From Lachnospiraceae bacterium (GTDB taxonomy: Bacteria > Bacillota > Clostridia > Lachnospirales > Lachnospiraceae), in assembly GCA_003447895.1 (NCBI GenBank), contig DLYC01000260.1, positions 1 through 8,862 of the forward strand: a DNA stretch of 8,862 bases. Direction: 5' to 3'. The translations under genes and the position numbers were made by a program. The notes below the pieces were generated by a model that was given only the letters and a program-made list of their open reading frames with translations, was not told the origin of the DNA and did no database searches. The first letter of the stretch is position 1. Each line of letters begins with the position of its first letter. Below, piece after piece: positions 1-6,438 of the stretch.

Positions 1-1011
1 AAACTCAATACCAACGAATGCCCTTATCCGCCGGCGCCCGGCGTCCTTAAGGCCATAGAGGATCTTGCGAAGCATCCGGAGGACCTGCGCCTCTATCCCG
101 ATATGAACGCGACCGCGCTGGTGGATGCTCTGTCAGAGCACTACGGGATCGACAGCAGCAGGATCTTTGTGGGCGTAGGGTCAGACGATGTACTGGCTCT
201 GGCCTTTCTGACCTTCTTTACGGGCGGAGATCCGATTCTGTTTCCGGATATTACCTACAGCTTTTATCCTGTCTGGGCCGATCTTTTCGGGATCGAATAC
301 AAGCAGGTCCCTCTGACGCCGGAGTTTACGATCGATTCCTATGAGTATATACCGGGGCTTACCCGTTTTAAGAACGGCGGGGTCATTTTCCCGAATCCCA
401 ACGCGCCCACAGGTGTGGAGGAGACGCTCACGGTTGTGGAGAGGATCGTCAAGGGAAATCCCGACAGCGTCGTGATCGTCGATGAGGCCTACATCGACTT
501 TGGCGGAACAAGCGCGCTTCCCCTGATCGATCAATATGACAACCTGCTGGTCGTGCAGACATTCTCCAAGTCCCGCTCTATGGCGGGTCTCCGCGTGGGA
601 TTTGCCATGGGGAGCAAGAAGCTGATCGACTACCTCAAGGATGTGAAATTCTCTTTTAATTCCTATACGATGAACCTTCCGTCCATCGCGATCGGAACGG
701 CGGCTGTAAAGGACAGGGAATATTTTGAACAGACGACAGCGAAGATCGTAAAGACCAGGGAGGCCTTTAAAGAGGCGCTTTCGGAAATGGGATTTGTCTT
801 CCCGGATTCCAAGGCAAACTTCGTATTTGCTTCGCACCCCGGCTTCTCCGGCGAGTACCTTTATCAGGAGCTCAGAAAGAGAAAGATCGTGGTCAGGCAC
901 TGGAACAAACCCGGGATCAGCGAGTATCTGAGAATTACGATCGGCACGGACGAACAGATGGAAGCCGTGGCGAAGGCCCTCAGGGAGATCACGGCGACAC
1001 CGGAAAAGTAA
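1..1011 (+). CDS. hisC: Histidinol-phosphate aminotransferase, 5'-truncated
   Basis: PLP-dependent class I/II aminotransferase that converts imidazole acetol phosphate plus glutamate to histidinol phosphate in histidine synthesis. The frame is open from base 1, so the start lies outside the window; 336 residues are visible and probably only 10-25 are missing. The first visible residues read KLNTNECPYPPAPG, the HisC N-terminal substrate loop, with Cys where most members have Asn (NENPY). Further on come NPNAPTG, IVDEAYIDFGG, the PLP-lysine loop QTFSKSRSMAGLRVGFA (Lys codon 568-570) and the C-terminal YLRITIGT with its carboxylate-binding Arg. There are no other his genes nearby; the next gene begins 13 nt downstream, so it probably heads or sits inside a mixed operon ending at dapF. 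Related aminotransferases acting on aromatic substrates cannot be fully excluded. Confidence 0.87.
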   Translation, partial: KLNTNECPYPPAPGVLKAIEDLAKHPEDLRLYPDMNATALVDALSEHYGIDSSRIFVGVGSDDVLALAFLTFFTGGDPILFPDITYSFYPVWADLFGIEYKQVPLTPEFTIDSYEYIPGLTRFKNGGVIFPNPNAPTGVEETLTVVERIVKGNPDSVVIVDEAYIDFGGTSALPLIDQYDNLLVVQTFSKSRSMAGLRVGFAMGSKKLIDYLKDVKFSFNSYTMNLPSIAIGTAAVKDREYFEQTTAKIVKTREAFKEALSEMGFVFPDSKANFVFASHPGFSGEYLYQELRKRKIVVRHWNKPGISEYLRITIGTDEQMEAVAKALREITATPEK

Positions 1012-1024
1012 AGGACAAGGTTTT

Positions 1025-1522
1025 ATGGAAAGTTTAGCAGCTTGGTTTGCAGCACATCTCGGAAAATATATATCGGCCAAGGCAGTTGTTTTCTTTGTGT
1101 CTCTCATGCCGATTCTGGAATGCAGGGGAGGCCTTATCGTGGCGTCCCTTCTCGGGGTCAATATTGTGGAGGCAATCCCGATCTGCGTGATCGGAAATTT
1201 CCTGCCGATTCCGTTTATCCTTCTCTTCATAAAGCGAATCTTCAAGTGGCTCAAGAAATTCGGCCCCACAGGGAAACTGGTTTTAAAGCTTGAAAACCGG
1301 GCGATGAACAAGAGCGACGCCCTGGAAAACGGAGAATTTATCGGCCTTATGCTCTTTGTCGGAATTCCGCTTCCGGGTACCGGCGGGTGGACGGGATCCC
1401 TGGTCGCAGCCCTCCTGGATGTGGACTTCAAGAAAGCCCTCATCGCGGAAATCCTGGGAATCCTGATCGCGACGGTGATCATGTCGATCGTATCCTACGG
1501 CCTGCTCGCTCAGATCCTCTGA
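1025..1522 (+). CDS. Small multidrug export-type membrane protein (COG2426 / Sm_multidrug_ex)
   Basis: A 165-residue integral membrane protein of the family named 'putative small multi-drug export protein'; the function of the family is not firmly established. It has hydrophobic segments at about residues 19-45, 47-70, 104-130 and 138-163. Two motifs I associate with this family are visible: MPILECRGGLIVA (28-40), with an acidic residue inside a membrane segment, and GIPLPGTGGWTGSLVA (113-128), a Pro/Gly-rich re-entrant-like stretch similar in style to the DedA/VTT proteins. A basic amphipathic loop (KRIFKWLKKFG, 70-80) lies between the halves. The ATG at 1025 follows an AAGGACAAGG ribosome site. 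The gene sits 13 nt after hisC and 35 nt before the methyltransferase, consistent with one transcript. The family call is solid; the transport substrate is unknown. Confidence 0.86.
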   Translation: MESLAAWFAAHLGKYISAKAVVFFVSLMPILECRGGLIVASLLGVNIVEAIPICVIGNFLPIPFILLFIKRIFKWLKKFGPTGKLVLKLENRAMNKSDALENGEFIGLMLFVGIPLPGTGGWTGSLVAALLDVDFKKALIAEILGILIATVIMSIVSYGLLAQIL

Positions 1523-1557
1523 GCGTCCCTGTAAGCTTATAAAGGACGGAATTACTC

Positions 1558-2415
1558 ATGTATGAAAGCTACCGAAGCTTTGCTTCAGTTTATGACGAAT
1601 TTATGGATGGGACGGATTACGCGGAGACAGCCGACCGGATCCAGGACCTGATCACCCGCTTCGGACTGTCCAAGCCCACGCAGAAGAGAACCGGCGCAAG
1701 TGAAGCGAGGGATGTCCTTCTTGCGGCAGAGAAGAATCTGGTCGTGGACCTGGCCTGCGGAACCGGAAAGCTGACCGAGATCCTGGCGGACAGAGGGTAC
1801 GATGTAATGGGGATCGACCTCTCCGAGGAGATGCTCCAGATCGCGCTCGAGAGAAGGGACAGGATGCGCCACAGGACGCTGTATCTGTGCCAGGATATGA
1901 GAGAATTTGAGCTCTACGGGACCGCCGGAACCTTCATCAGTACCGGGGACAGCGTCAATTATCTTCTGACGGACAGGGATATGGAGACGTTCTTTAAGAG
2001 GGTAAACACCTTCCTGTTTCCCAGGGGGATCTTTATCTTTGACTTTAAGACGCTCTATCTCTACAAAGAGGTGATCGGAGACAGAACGATCGCGGAGGAC
2101 AGGGACGACTGCTCCTTTATCTGGGACAACTGGTTCGATGAAGAGACAAACATCAATGAGTACGATCTGTCCCTGTTTATCAAGGAGGACAGAGAGGACC
2201 CGGATGACAACCGGTTCCGGAAGTATCAGGAAATACACAGGCAGCGCGGCTATACGCTGGAAGAGATGAAAGCGTTTGCTGAGCGCGCGGGCCTTGAATG
2301 GATCACGGAGGCGGACAGCGAGACTATGGGACCTGTCACGGAAAAGAGCGAGAGGATCCTGTGCGTTGTGAGGGAGAAGGACAAGAAACTTCCGCCCGGA
2401 GTCATTGGAAAGTGA
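1558..2415 (+). CDS. Class I SAM-dependent methyltransferase
   Basis: A 285-residue Rossmann-fold methyltransferase, probably cytosolic, substrate unknown. The N-terminus (YESYRSFASVYDEFMDGTDY) is the usual 'Y..FA.VYD.fMd..dY' cap of a small-molecule methyltransferase family common in Clostridia. Motif I is VVDLACGTG (62-70), the acidic ribose-binding residue is Asp87 in VMGIDLS, and CQDMREFELYG with the later GDSVNYLL segment correspond to the adenine-binding and post-motif regions. About 20 residues between the cap and motif I (roughly 38-58, KPTQKRTGASEARDV...) look longer than I expect in close relatives. AAAGGACGG at 1541-1549 provides the ribosome site. The stop codon lies 13 nt before the preferred dapF start, so the two genes are probably co-transcribed. 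No link to the diaminopimelate pathway can be read from the sequence. Confidence 0.86.
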   Translation: MYESYRSFASVYDEFMDGTDYAETADRIQDLITRFGLSKPTQKRTGASEARDVLLAAEKNLVVDLACGTGKLTEILADRGYDVMGIDLSEEMLQIALERRDRMRHRTLYLCQDMREFELYGTAGTFISTGDSVNYLLTDRDMETFFKRVNTFLFPRGIFIFDFKTLYLYKEVIGDRTIAEDRDDCSFIWDNWFDEETNINEYDLSLFIKEDREDPDDNRFRKYQEIHRQRGYTLEEMKAFAERAGLEWITEADSETMGPVTEKSERILCVVREKDKKLPPGVIGK

Positions 2416-2428
2416 GAGGTGCTTGGAT

Positions 2429-3328
2429 ATGATGATCGATTTTGTGAAAATGGAAGGGTGCGGCAACGATTACGTGTACATTAACGGCATCTCGCAGAAG
2501 ATCCCGCAGGAGGAAAAGCCGGAACTGGTCAGAAAGCTCAGCGACCGCCATTTCGGCATCGGCGGTGACGGCGTGATCTTCATTAACGGATCCCAAATTG
2601 CGGATTTTGAGATGGAAATGTATAACGCCGACGGAAGCCGCGGAGAAATGTGCGGAAACGGCATCCGCTGCGTCGGAAAGTTTGTCTATGACTTCGGCCT
2701 CACGGATGAGACCAGGATCACGGTGGAGAGCTTCGGAAAGATCAAATACCTGACACTCTATCCCGAAAACGGCCTTGTAAAGAAGGTGAGAGTCAATATG
2801 GGGCCTGCCATCCTGGAGGCGGAAGAGATTCCCGTCCGGTACGCAGAGAGCGAGACGAGAGAGCTTGTGCTCGAAGACGGAGAGAAGATCCGGCACGCCG
2901 TGATCGACGCGCCGCTCGAGATCGGAGATGAGATCATGAGAGTTACGTGCGTGTCCATGGGAAATCCCCACGCGGTCCTCTTTATGGACAGGATCGAGGA
3001 TCTTCCCCTCACGGAGATCGGTCCTCTGTACGAAAATCATGTCCGTTTTCCCAACAGGATCAATACGGAATTTGTCCGGGTGATCGATGAAGGCCATGTG
3101 AGCATGCGGGTCTGGGAGAGAGGATCCGGAGAGACGCTGGCCTGCGGCACTGGCTGCTGCGCTGTCGGGGTTGCCTGCGCCCTGAACGGGAAGACCGGAA
3201 ATAAGGTTCTGGTGGATGTCCTCGGCGGACAGCTCGAGATCGAGTGGGACAGAGAGAGCAACAATGTCTGGATGACAGGGCCTGCCAGAACGGTCTTTAA
3301 GGGGCAGGTGGACACAGAGGCATTTTGA
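2429..3328 (+). CDS. dapF: Diaminopimelate epimerase
   Basis: Interconverts LL- and meso-diaminopimelate, supplying peptidoglycan cross-links and the last lysine precursor, by a two-cysteine mechanism. Both catalytic cysteines are present: Cys75 in ADGSRGEMCGNGIRC (codon 2651-2653) and Cys239 in ETLACGTGCCAVG (codon 3143-3145). The N-terminal signature FVKMEGCGNDYVYI and the central SMGNPHAVLF and NTEFV stretches are also typical. At 299 residues it is close to family length. The longest frame opens with TTG at 2405, but that would overlap the methyltransferase; the GAGGTG ribosome site at 2416-2421 is 7 nt from the ATG at 2429 and 10 nt from the equally possible ATG at 2432, and most DapF proteins begin just before this signature. 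It is the last gene of the hisC-led run. Confidence 0.97.
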   Translation: MMIDFVKMEGCGNDYVYINGISQKIPQEEKPELVRKLSDRHFGIGGDGVIFINGSQIADFEMEMYNADGSRGEMCGNGIRCVGKFVYDFGLTDETRITVESFGKIKYLTLYPENGLVKKVRVNMGPAILEAEEIPVRYAESETRELVLEDGEKIRHAVIDAPLEIGDEIMRVTCVSMGNPHAVLFMDRIEDLPLTEIGPLYENHVRFPNRINTEFVRVIDEGHVSMRVWERGSGETLACGTGCCAVGVACALNGKTGNKVLVDVLGGQLEIEWDRESNNVWMTGPARTVFKGQVDTEAF

Positions 3329-3369
3329 GAGCCTGACCGGGACAAAAGATAGTAAGAATCGGAGATTTG

Positions 3370-3378
3370 TGGTAGACT
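3370..3378 (+). promoter_or_regulatory. Possible extended -10 promoter for the SEC-C gene
   Basis: TGG followed by TAGACT forms an extended -10 (TGnTAgAcT), about 30 nt before the ribosome site of the SEC-C gene. No convincing -35 hexamer lies 16-18 nt upstream, and no terminator is visible after dapF, so this gene may also be reached by read-through. Confidence 0.3.
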
Positions 3379-3412
3379 AAACAGATACTACGGAAAAGAA
3401 AGGTGGACTATT

Positions 3413-3919
3413 ATGGGTATATTACAGCAGTGGAGAGACAAGGCTTATGACGAGAAAGCCAACAAGGGCGATCTGCAGCGCCTCTGGTCGGCATATTTTG
3501 CCAAAGAGAAAGAGATCTACGCGCAGCTTCTCAAGAACCCCGATGAGGTTGTGAAGGGAACCGTCAAAGAGCTCGCGGAGAAATTTGACGTAGACCTGAT
3601 GACAATGGTCGGTTTCCTCGACGGCATCAACGACTCCCTCAAGGATCAGAATCCGATCGACGATATGGAAGAGGATACCGTTGTCAATCTCGGCTTTGAC
3701 AAAGAGCTCCTGTACAAGAACATGGTCGCGGCCGGCGCGGACTGGCTCTATGACCTCGAGGAGTGGAAGACGATCTTTGATGAGGACAAGAGAAAAGAAC
3801 TCTACAAAGAGCAGAAGGCGAGCGGAACGGTGATCAAACCCGCCAAGATCTATCCCAATGATCCCTGCCCCTGCGGATCCGGCAAAAAATACAAGAAGTG
3901 CCACGGCAGAAACCGCTGA
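3413..3919 (+). CDS. SEC-C motif protein of unknown function
   Basis: A soluble, strongly charged 168-residue protein. Residues 1-145 are helical in character and rich in Glu, Lys and Asp, and I do not recognise a catalytic domain in them. The C-terminus (147-168) is a clear SEC-C zinc motif: YPNDPCPCGSGKKYKKCHGR, with Cys152, Cys154, Cys163 and His164 as the expected zinc ligands. In SecA this tail contacts SecB and ribosomes; in small stand-alone proteins of this kind the partner is unknown. The ATG at 3413 has a strong AAAGGTGG site 6 nt upstream. The gene stands alone: 84 nt after dapF, and closed 4 nt past its stop by a long terminator stem. Confidence is high for the gene and the motif, and low for any specific role. 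Confidence 0.9.
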   Translation: MGILQQWRDKAYDEKANKGDLQRLWSAYFAKEKEIYAQLLKNPDEVVKGTVKELAEKFDVDLMTMVGFLDGINDSLKDQNPIDDMEEDTVVNLGFDKELLYKNMVAAGADWLYDLEEWKTIFDEDKRKELYKEQKASGTVIKPAKIYPNDPCPCGSGKKYKKCHGRNR

Positions 3920-3923
3920 ACGG

Positions 3924-3996
3924 AAAGTGCCCGGCGCCATAAAGTTTCTATAAACGGTCGTTTATAAAAATTTTATGGTGCCGGGCACCTTTTTTT
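3924..3996 (+). terminator. Very long intrinsic terminator after the SEC-C gene
   Basis: GTGCCCGGCGCCATAAA at 3927-3943 pairs with TTTATGGTGCCGGGCAC at 3972-3988 with one G-U wobble. The interior continues through TTT/AAA pairs to an inner stem TATAAAC/GTTTATA (3949-3955/3960-3966) around a GGTC tetraloop. A run of seven T follows directly (3990-3996). The U-tract overlaps the stop codon of the convergent J-domain gene. On the minus strand the stem is followed only by CTTTCC, so termination there would be weaker. Confidence 0.92.
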
Positions 3997-4771
3997 AAAT
4001 ATGGGTTCTTCCGCAGCAGAGTCCGCCGCCACCGCAGAACAGGTTCAGGAACATATTGAGAAGGCAAAGCCTCAGGCACCAGCCGCCCGAGTCGTAAGTC
4101 TGGACGTAGGTGTCCCGCCTGTCCTGATAGCCGTACCGGCCCCTGGTGAGCTGGGTCACGAGATTCTGGTAGGAGTAATTGTTGGGCTCCATATCCGCAG
4201 CGATCTTGGCGAAGTCGAGGGCCTGCGCGTGGTTTCCGAGTCCCGCGTGGCAGATCGCGCTGTAATAATACCAGACAGCGCTGTGGTCCTTCACGCCGCT
4301 CAGGACATTCAGCGCCTCATTGTAATGCCTGCTGTTGATATAGTTGGCAGCGGCCCTCAGATAGCGCTCATCGTCAGACTGCGGTGCCGAGTTCTGCCCG
4401 GCCTGGTAGTAGCCCGCAAAGCCGCCGTTAAAGAAGTCATTAAAGAAATCTTCCCAGTTTGTATAGAACTGTCCGTTTCCGCTGTAGCCCGAACTGTAAG
4501 GATTGCCGCCGCTGTATCCCGAGCCGCTGCTGTAAGGGTTGGGACCTGCGCCCTGAGAACTTCCGGAAGAAGAATAGGGGTGCTGGCGCTCATAGATGAT
4601 CTGCTGATAGGCCTCCTGAACCAGCTTAAACATTTCCTCTGCCTTTTCCTTGTTGGGATTGTTGATATTGGCATCGGGATGATACTTCTTACTGAGCGTG
4701 CGGTACGCTTTCTTGATGTCTTCATCTGTGGCATTTCTTTCGACGCCCAGAACCTTATAGGGATCACTCAT
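3995..4771 (-). CDS. J-domain (DnaJ-like) protein with TPR-like region and Cys-rich tail
   Basis: A 258-residue J-domain co-chaperone, not classical DnaJ: the G/F-zinc finger-substrate domain layout is missing. The J domain occupies about 3-61, with the Hsp70-stimulating HPD at 31-33. A Ser/Gly/Tyr/Asn linker (64-132) contains two near-identical units, [12 protein letters not shown] and [10 protein letters not shown], then [14 protein letters not shown]. Residues 133-207 ([21 protein letters not shown]... [21 protein letters not shown]) read as one to two TPR-like hairpins. The last 31 residues are hydrophobic and hold five cysteines (232, 236, 246, 252, 253). AAAGGA lies 9 nt before the ATG, inside the end of the upstream DUF5685 gene, and the two genes overlap by 8 nt, so translation is probably coupled. 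It presumably recruits DnaK to a partner, perhaps the DUF5685 protein. Confidence 0.92.
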   Translation of the reverse strand: MSDPYKVLGVERNATDEDIKKAYRTLSKKYHPDANINNPNKEKAEEMFKLVQEAYQQIIYERQHPYSSSGSSQGAGPNPYSSGSGYSGGNPYSSGYSGNGQFYTNWEDFFNDFFNGGFAGYYQAGQNSAPQSDDERYLRAAANYINSRHYNEALNVLSGVKDHSAVWYYYSAICHAGLGNHAQALDFAKIAADMEPNNYSYQNLVTQLTRGRYGYQDRRDTYVQTYDSGGWCLRLCLLNMFLNLFCGGGGLCCGRTHI

Positions 4772-5696
4772 CTTGTGCGGTCCTTTCCTTTGGATTATTC
4801 TGCTCAGCCGGTGTCGCAGCGGGGCCTCCGGCGTTCTTTACGACTTTCGCTTCAAATTTGCACCATATTCCAGCATACAATACATTTCGAAGGATATCAA
4901 TATTTTCCACAATAGGCAAGGTCTCAAACGCGGCCGTGCACTCCGAAATGGTCATTGTCAGGATCCCCCGGACATAGGAAGCGAGATCCGGCCTGTCCTT
5001 AAGGGGCGCCAAAGGATTGAAGCTTCCCGTTCGGACGTCCTTTTCAAGGTCATCGAAGGCATCCAGGATATAGATATATTTTCCCAGATAGTAACCGGTC
5101 CTTCTGAGCGCGGGGCTCCACTGATCCCCCCGATAGTCGAAGATTTCCGCCATGAGATCTCCGAAGATCCCTCCGGCGCGGTCAAGGATCGCCGCGGGGG
5201 AGCAGGCTTCCCCGGAGGGAGCGGTCCCGCCCTGAGGACTTCCGGACTCCTTTTCGAGCGCGTGAAGTTCATCCAGCTTCCCTGCGATCACGGAAGCTTT
5301 CGCGCTGTAGAGCTCTTTCGCCTTCTCGTTTTTATTCTTAAGGACCTGCGCCATGAGCTTCTTTTTCATGTCCTTCTCATCATTCCAGTCGTCAAGGCAG
5401 GAATAGTAGGAGAGAATGATGCCCATGTCCGCGGCGTAACGGGTGTATTCGTTCTGCCTTGTCGGGTGTTTTTCAAAGGGGTGCACGATACAGCGCACAT
5501 TCTGCAGCCGGTCCTGCGGCTCATAAAGGCTTGTGAGCAGGAGCGCGAGGAACACGGTGTCATAGCTGAGCGTCAGCCGCCCGGTCTGCCCGTAGGACTC
5601 CTTGAGGTCCATGCACATCCCGCAGTAATAGGATCTGTAAAGATGATATTCCCGGATCCTGAGATCGGGCTCATTGACGACCACATATCCAAACAT
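4764..5696 (-). CDS. DUF5685 family protein, isoprenoid-synthase-like motifs
   Basis: A 310-residue mostly helical protein that I recognise as DUF5685; no function is known to me. The N-terminus [17 protein letters not shown] and the segment [19 protein letters not shown] (Cys25-x2-Cys28), followed by RLTLSYD, are family hallmarks; Cys69 and His72 (RCIVHP) could complete a metal site. Two acidic motifs stand out: LDDWNDEKD (Asp102-x3-Asp106) and [17 protein letters not shown] (Asp212-x3-Asp216-x3-Asp220), followed by Gly224. This spacing resembles squalene/phytoene synthases. Residues 151-167 ([17 protein letters not shown]) form a flexible loop and the C-terminus (290-310) is disordered in character. 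The ATG at 5696 has GGGGAG 7 nt upstream. It is the promoter-proximal gene of a two-gene operon with the J-domain protein. Confidence 0.9.
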   Translation of the reverse strand: MFGYVVVNEPDLRIREYHLYRSYYCGMCMDLKESYGQTGRLTLSYDTVFLALLLTSLYEPQDRLQNVRCIVHPFEKHPTRQNEYTRYAADMGIILSYYSCLDDWNDEKDMKKKLMAQVLKNKNEKAKELYSAKASVIAGKLDELHALEKESGSPQGGTAPSGEACSPAAILDRAGGIFGDLMAEIFDYRGDQWSPALRRTGYYLGKYIYILDAFDDLEKDVRTGSFNPLAPLKDRPDLASYVRGILTMTISECTAAFETLPIVENIDILRNVLYAGIWCKFEAKVVKNAGGPAATPAEQNNPKERTAQDE

Positions 5697-5703
5697 CGCA
5701 CGG

Positions 5704-5709
5704 CTCCCC
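5704..5709 (-). promoter_or_regulatory. Ribosome binding site of the DUF5685 gene, preceded by a small hairpin
   Basis: GGGGAG lies 7 nt before the ATG at 5696. The perfect stem GGCCT/AGGCC (5710-5722, 3-nt loop) abuts it on the 5' side and could influence ribosome access. Confidence 0.65.
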
Positions 5710-5743
5710 GGCCTTTGAGGCCATTCTCCATCAGCTTTTGTAA

Positions 5744-5762
5744 GTTCAGTTTCGGTTCAGTT
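5744..5762. repeat. Tandem 8-bp direct repeats at the DUF5685 operon transcription start
   Basis: GTTCAGTT occurs at 5744-5751 and again at 5755-5762 on the plus strand, an 11-bp period, i.e. one helical turn. The pair begins 4 bp downstream of the -10 box of the minus-strand promoter, covering the expected start site. The position suits an operator for a protein that binds one face of the DNA. Confidence 0.5.
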
Positions 5763-5766
5763 CCTT

Positions 5767-5796
5767 ATTATAACCCACCGCGGTAAAAAATGACAT
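5767..5796 (-). promoter_or_regulatory. Promoter of the DUF5685-J-domain operon
   Basis: Read on the minus strand, ATGTCA (5791-5796, 4 of 6 to TTGACA) is followed after 18 bp by a perfect TATAAT (5767-5772). Transcription would start near 5760, leaving a leader of about 64 nt. The -35 box is immediately next to the U-tract of the upstream gene's terminator. Confidence 0.7.
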
Positions 5797-5823
5797 GAAA
5801 AATGGCCGATCCGAGTCGGCCAT
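5797..5823 (-). terminator. Intrinsic terminator of the zinc-ribbon gene
   Basis: On the minus strand, ATGGCCGA (5816-5823) and TCGGCCAT (5802-5809) form an 8-bp stem around a 6-nt loop, followed by TTTTTC. It lies about 66 nt after the stop codon at 5890; nothing else is visible in that 66-nt gap. Confidence 0.85.
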
Positions 5824-5889
5824 GACGAACTTTTCTATCACTTTTTTCCGCAGCTTTTCCGGACAGCCTTCTCGCGCGGGGAGCGCGGG

Positions 5890-6297
5890 TCAGCTCTTTT
5901 TGTGAAACTCGAATCCGCATTTGGGGCAGCGCACCATGATGTGTCCCTTTCCGCGGGGGATGCGGATCTTCTGGCTGCACTGCGGGCATTTGTAAATGTG
6001 GTAATCCTTAAAACGGGATAGATTGCTGGAGATGTCGGAGAAATTTCCGAGAAACCTGTCCCTGAGCTGAAGGAATTTCTGGTTCTCCGCGTACCGCCTG
6101 GAGATATTGCGGGAGAACATCCTGAAATACAGGACTACCAGGATCAGGAGGGTGATCGGCCCCGACAAGGGAATCCTTATGAACATGCCCAGAATGATGA
6201 AGATCAAAAGAATGACCGACATAAAACGGGATAAGCTGTCAACGCCGTATCTGCCCTGCATAAATTTAGTAAAACGGTATTTAAGGTCGTTAAGCAT
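5890..6297 (-). CDS. Membrane-anchored zinc-ribbon protein of unknown function
   Basis: A 135-residue protein starting MLNDLKYRFTKFMQGRYG. Two closely spaced hydrophobic segments (about 25-41 and 46-60) form a membrane hairpin, followed by a basic helical stretch (61-100) and a C-terminal zinc ribbon with Cys104-x2-Cys107 and Cys124-x2-Cys127 (YKCPQC...VRCPKCGFEF). The positive charges around the hairpin suggest that both ends face the cytoplasm. The open frame extends upstream to an ATG at 6375 (161 residues), but that start has no ribosome site and adds residues that do not fit this type of protein. The ATG at 6297 is preceded by AAAGGA at an unusually long distance of about 14 nt, so the start is not certain. 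A terminator follows at 5797-5823. No function is recognised. Confidence 0.8.
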   Translation of the reverse strand: MLNDLKYRFTKFMQGRYGVDSLSRFMSVILLIFIILGMFIRIPLSGPITLLILVVLYFRMFSRNISRRYAENQKFLQLRDRFLGNFSDISSNLSRFKDYHIYKCPQCSQKIRIPRGKGHIMVRCPKCGFEFHKKS

Positions 6298-6378
6298 ACA
6301 GAAAAACCATTTCCTTTTTGAATAAACGGTTAAGAACACAACAGGACCCGCTCCGCGAATCTTATTCGTCTCCATTTT

Positions 6379-6408
6379 AGTTTACTGGCGTATGAATTCA
6401 AGAAACAA
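6379..6408 (-). promoter_or_regulatory. Possible promoter of the zinc-ribbon gene
   Basis: On the minus strand TTGTTT (6403-6408) and TAAACT (6379-6384) are separated by 18 bp, a moderate match. It would start transcription near 6370, about 70 nt before the ATG at 6297. No hairpin terminator is visible after azlD, only T-runs near 6405-6435, so read-through from azlCD is an alternative. Confidence 0.3.
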
Positions 6409-6438
6409 AAGGAAAAAAGAGTATTAAAAAAATATAAA

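Noticed and set aside
181..1482. A 433-codon open frame on the minus strand
   Set aside because: It runs antisense through hisC and the small exporter gene, has low-complexity basic composition, recognisable family motifs are all on the plus strand, and no ribosome site supports it. It is a by-product of the codon usage.
2405..2428. TTG start adding 8 residues to DapF
   Set aside because: It overlaps the methyltransferase stop, while a good GAGGTG site serves the ATG at 2429 or 2432, where the DapF family normally begins.
1585..3097. Long minus-strand open frames opposite the methyltransferase and dapF
   Set aside because: They overlap two genes with clear catalytic motifs and show no domain signature of their own.
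4001..5786. Two plus-strand open frames of 304 and 337 codons opposite the J-domain and DUF5685 genes
   Set aside because: The minus-strand products carry HPD, CxxC and DxxxD motifs and good ribosome sites; the plus-strand products are Val/Ile/Arg-rich shadows with no signature.
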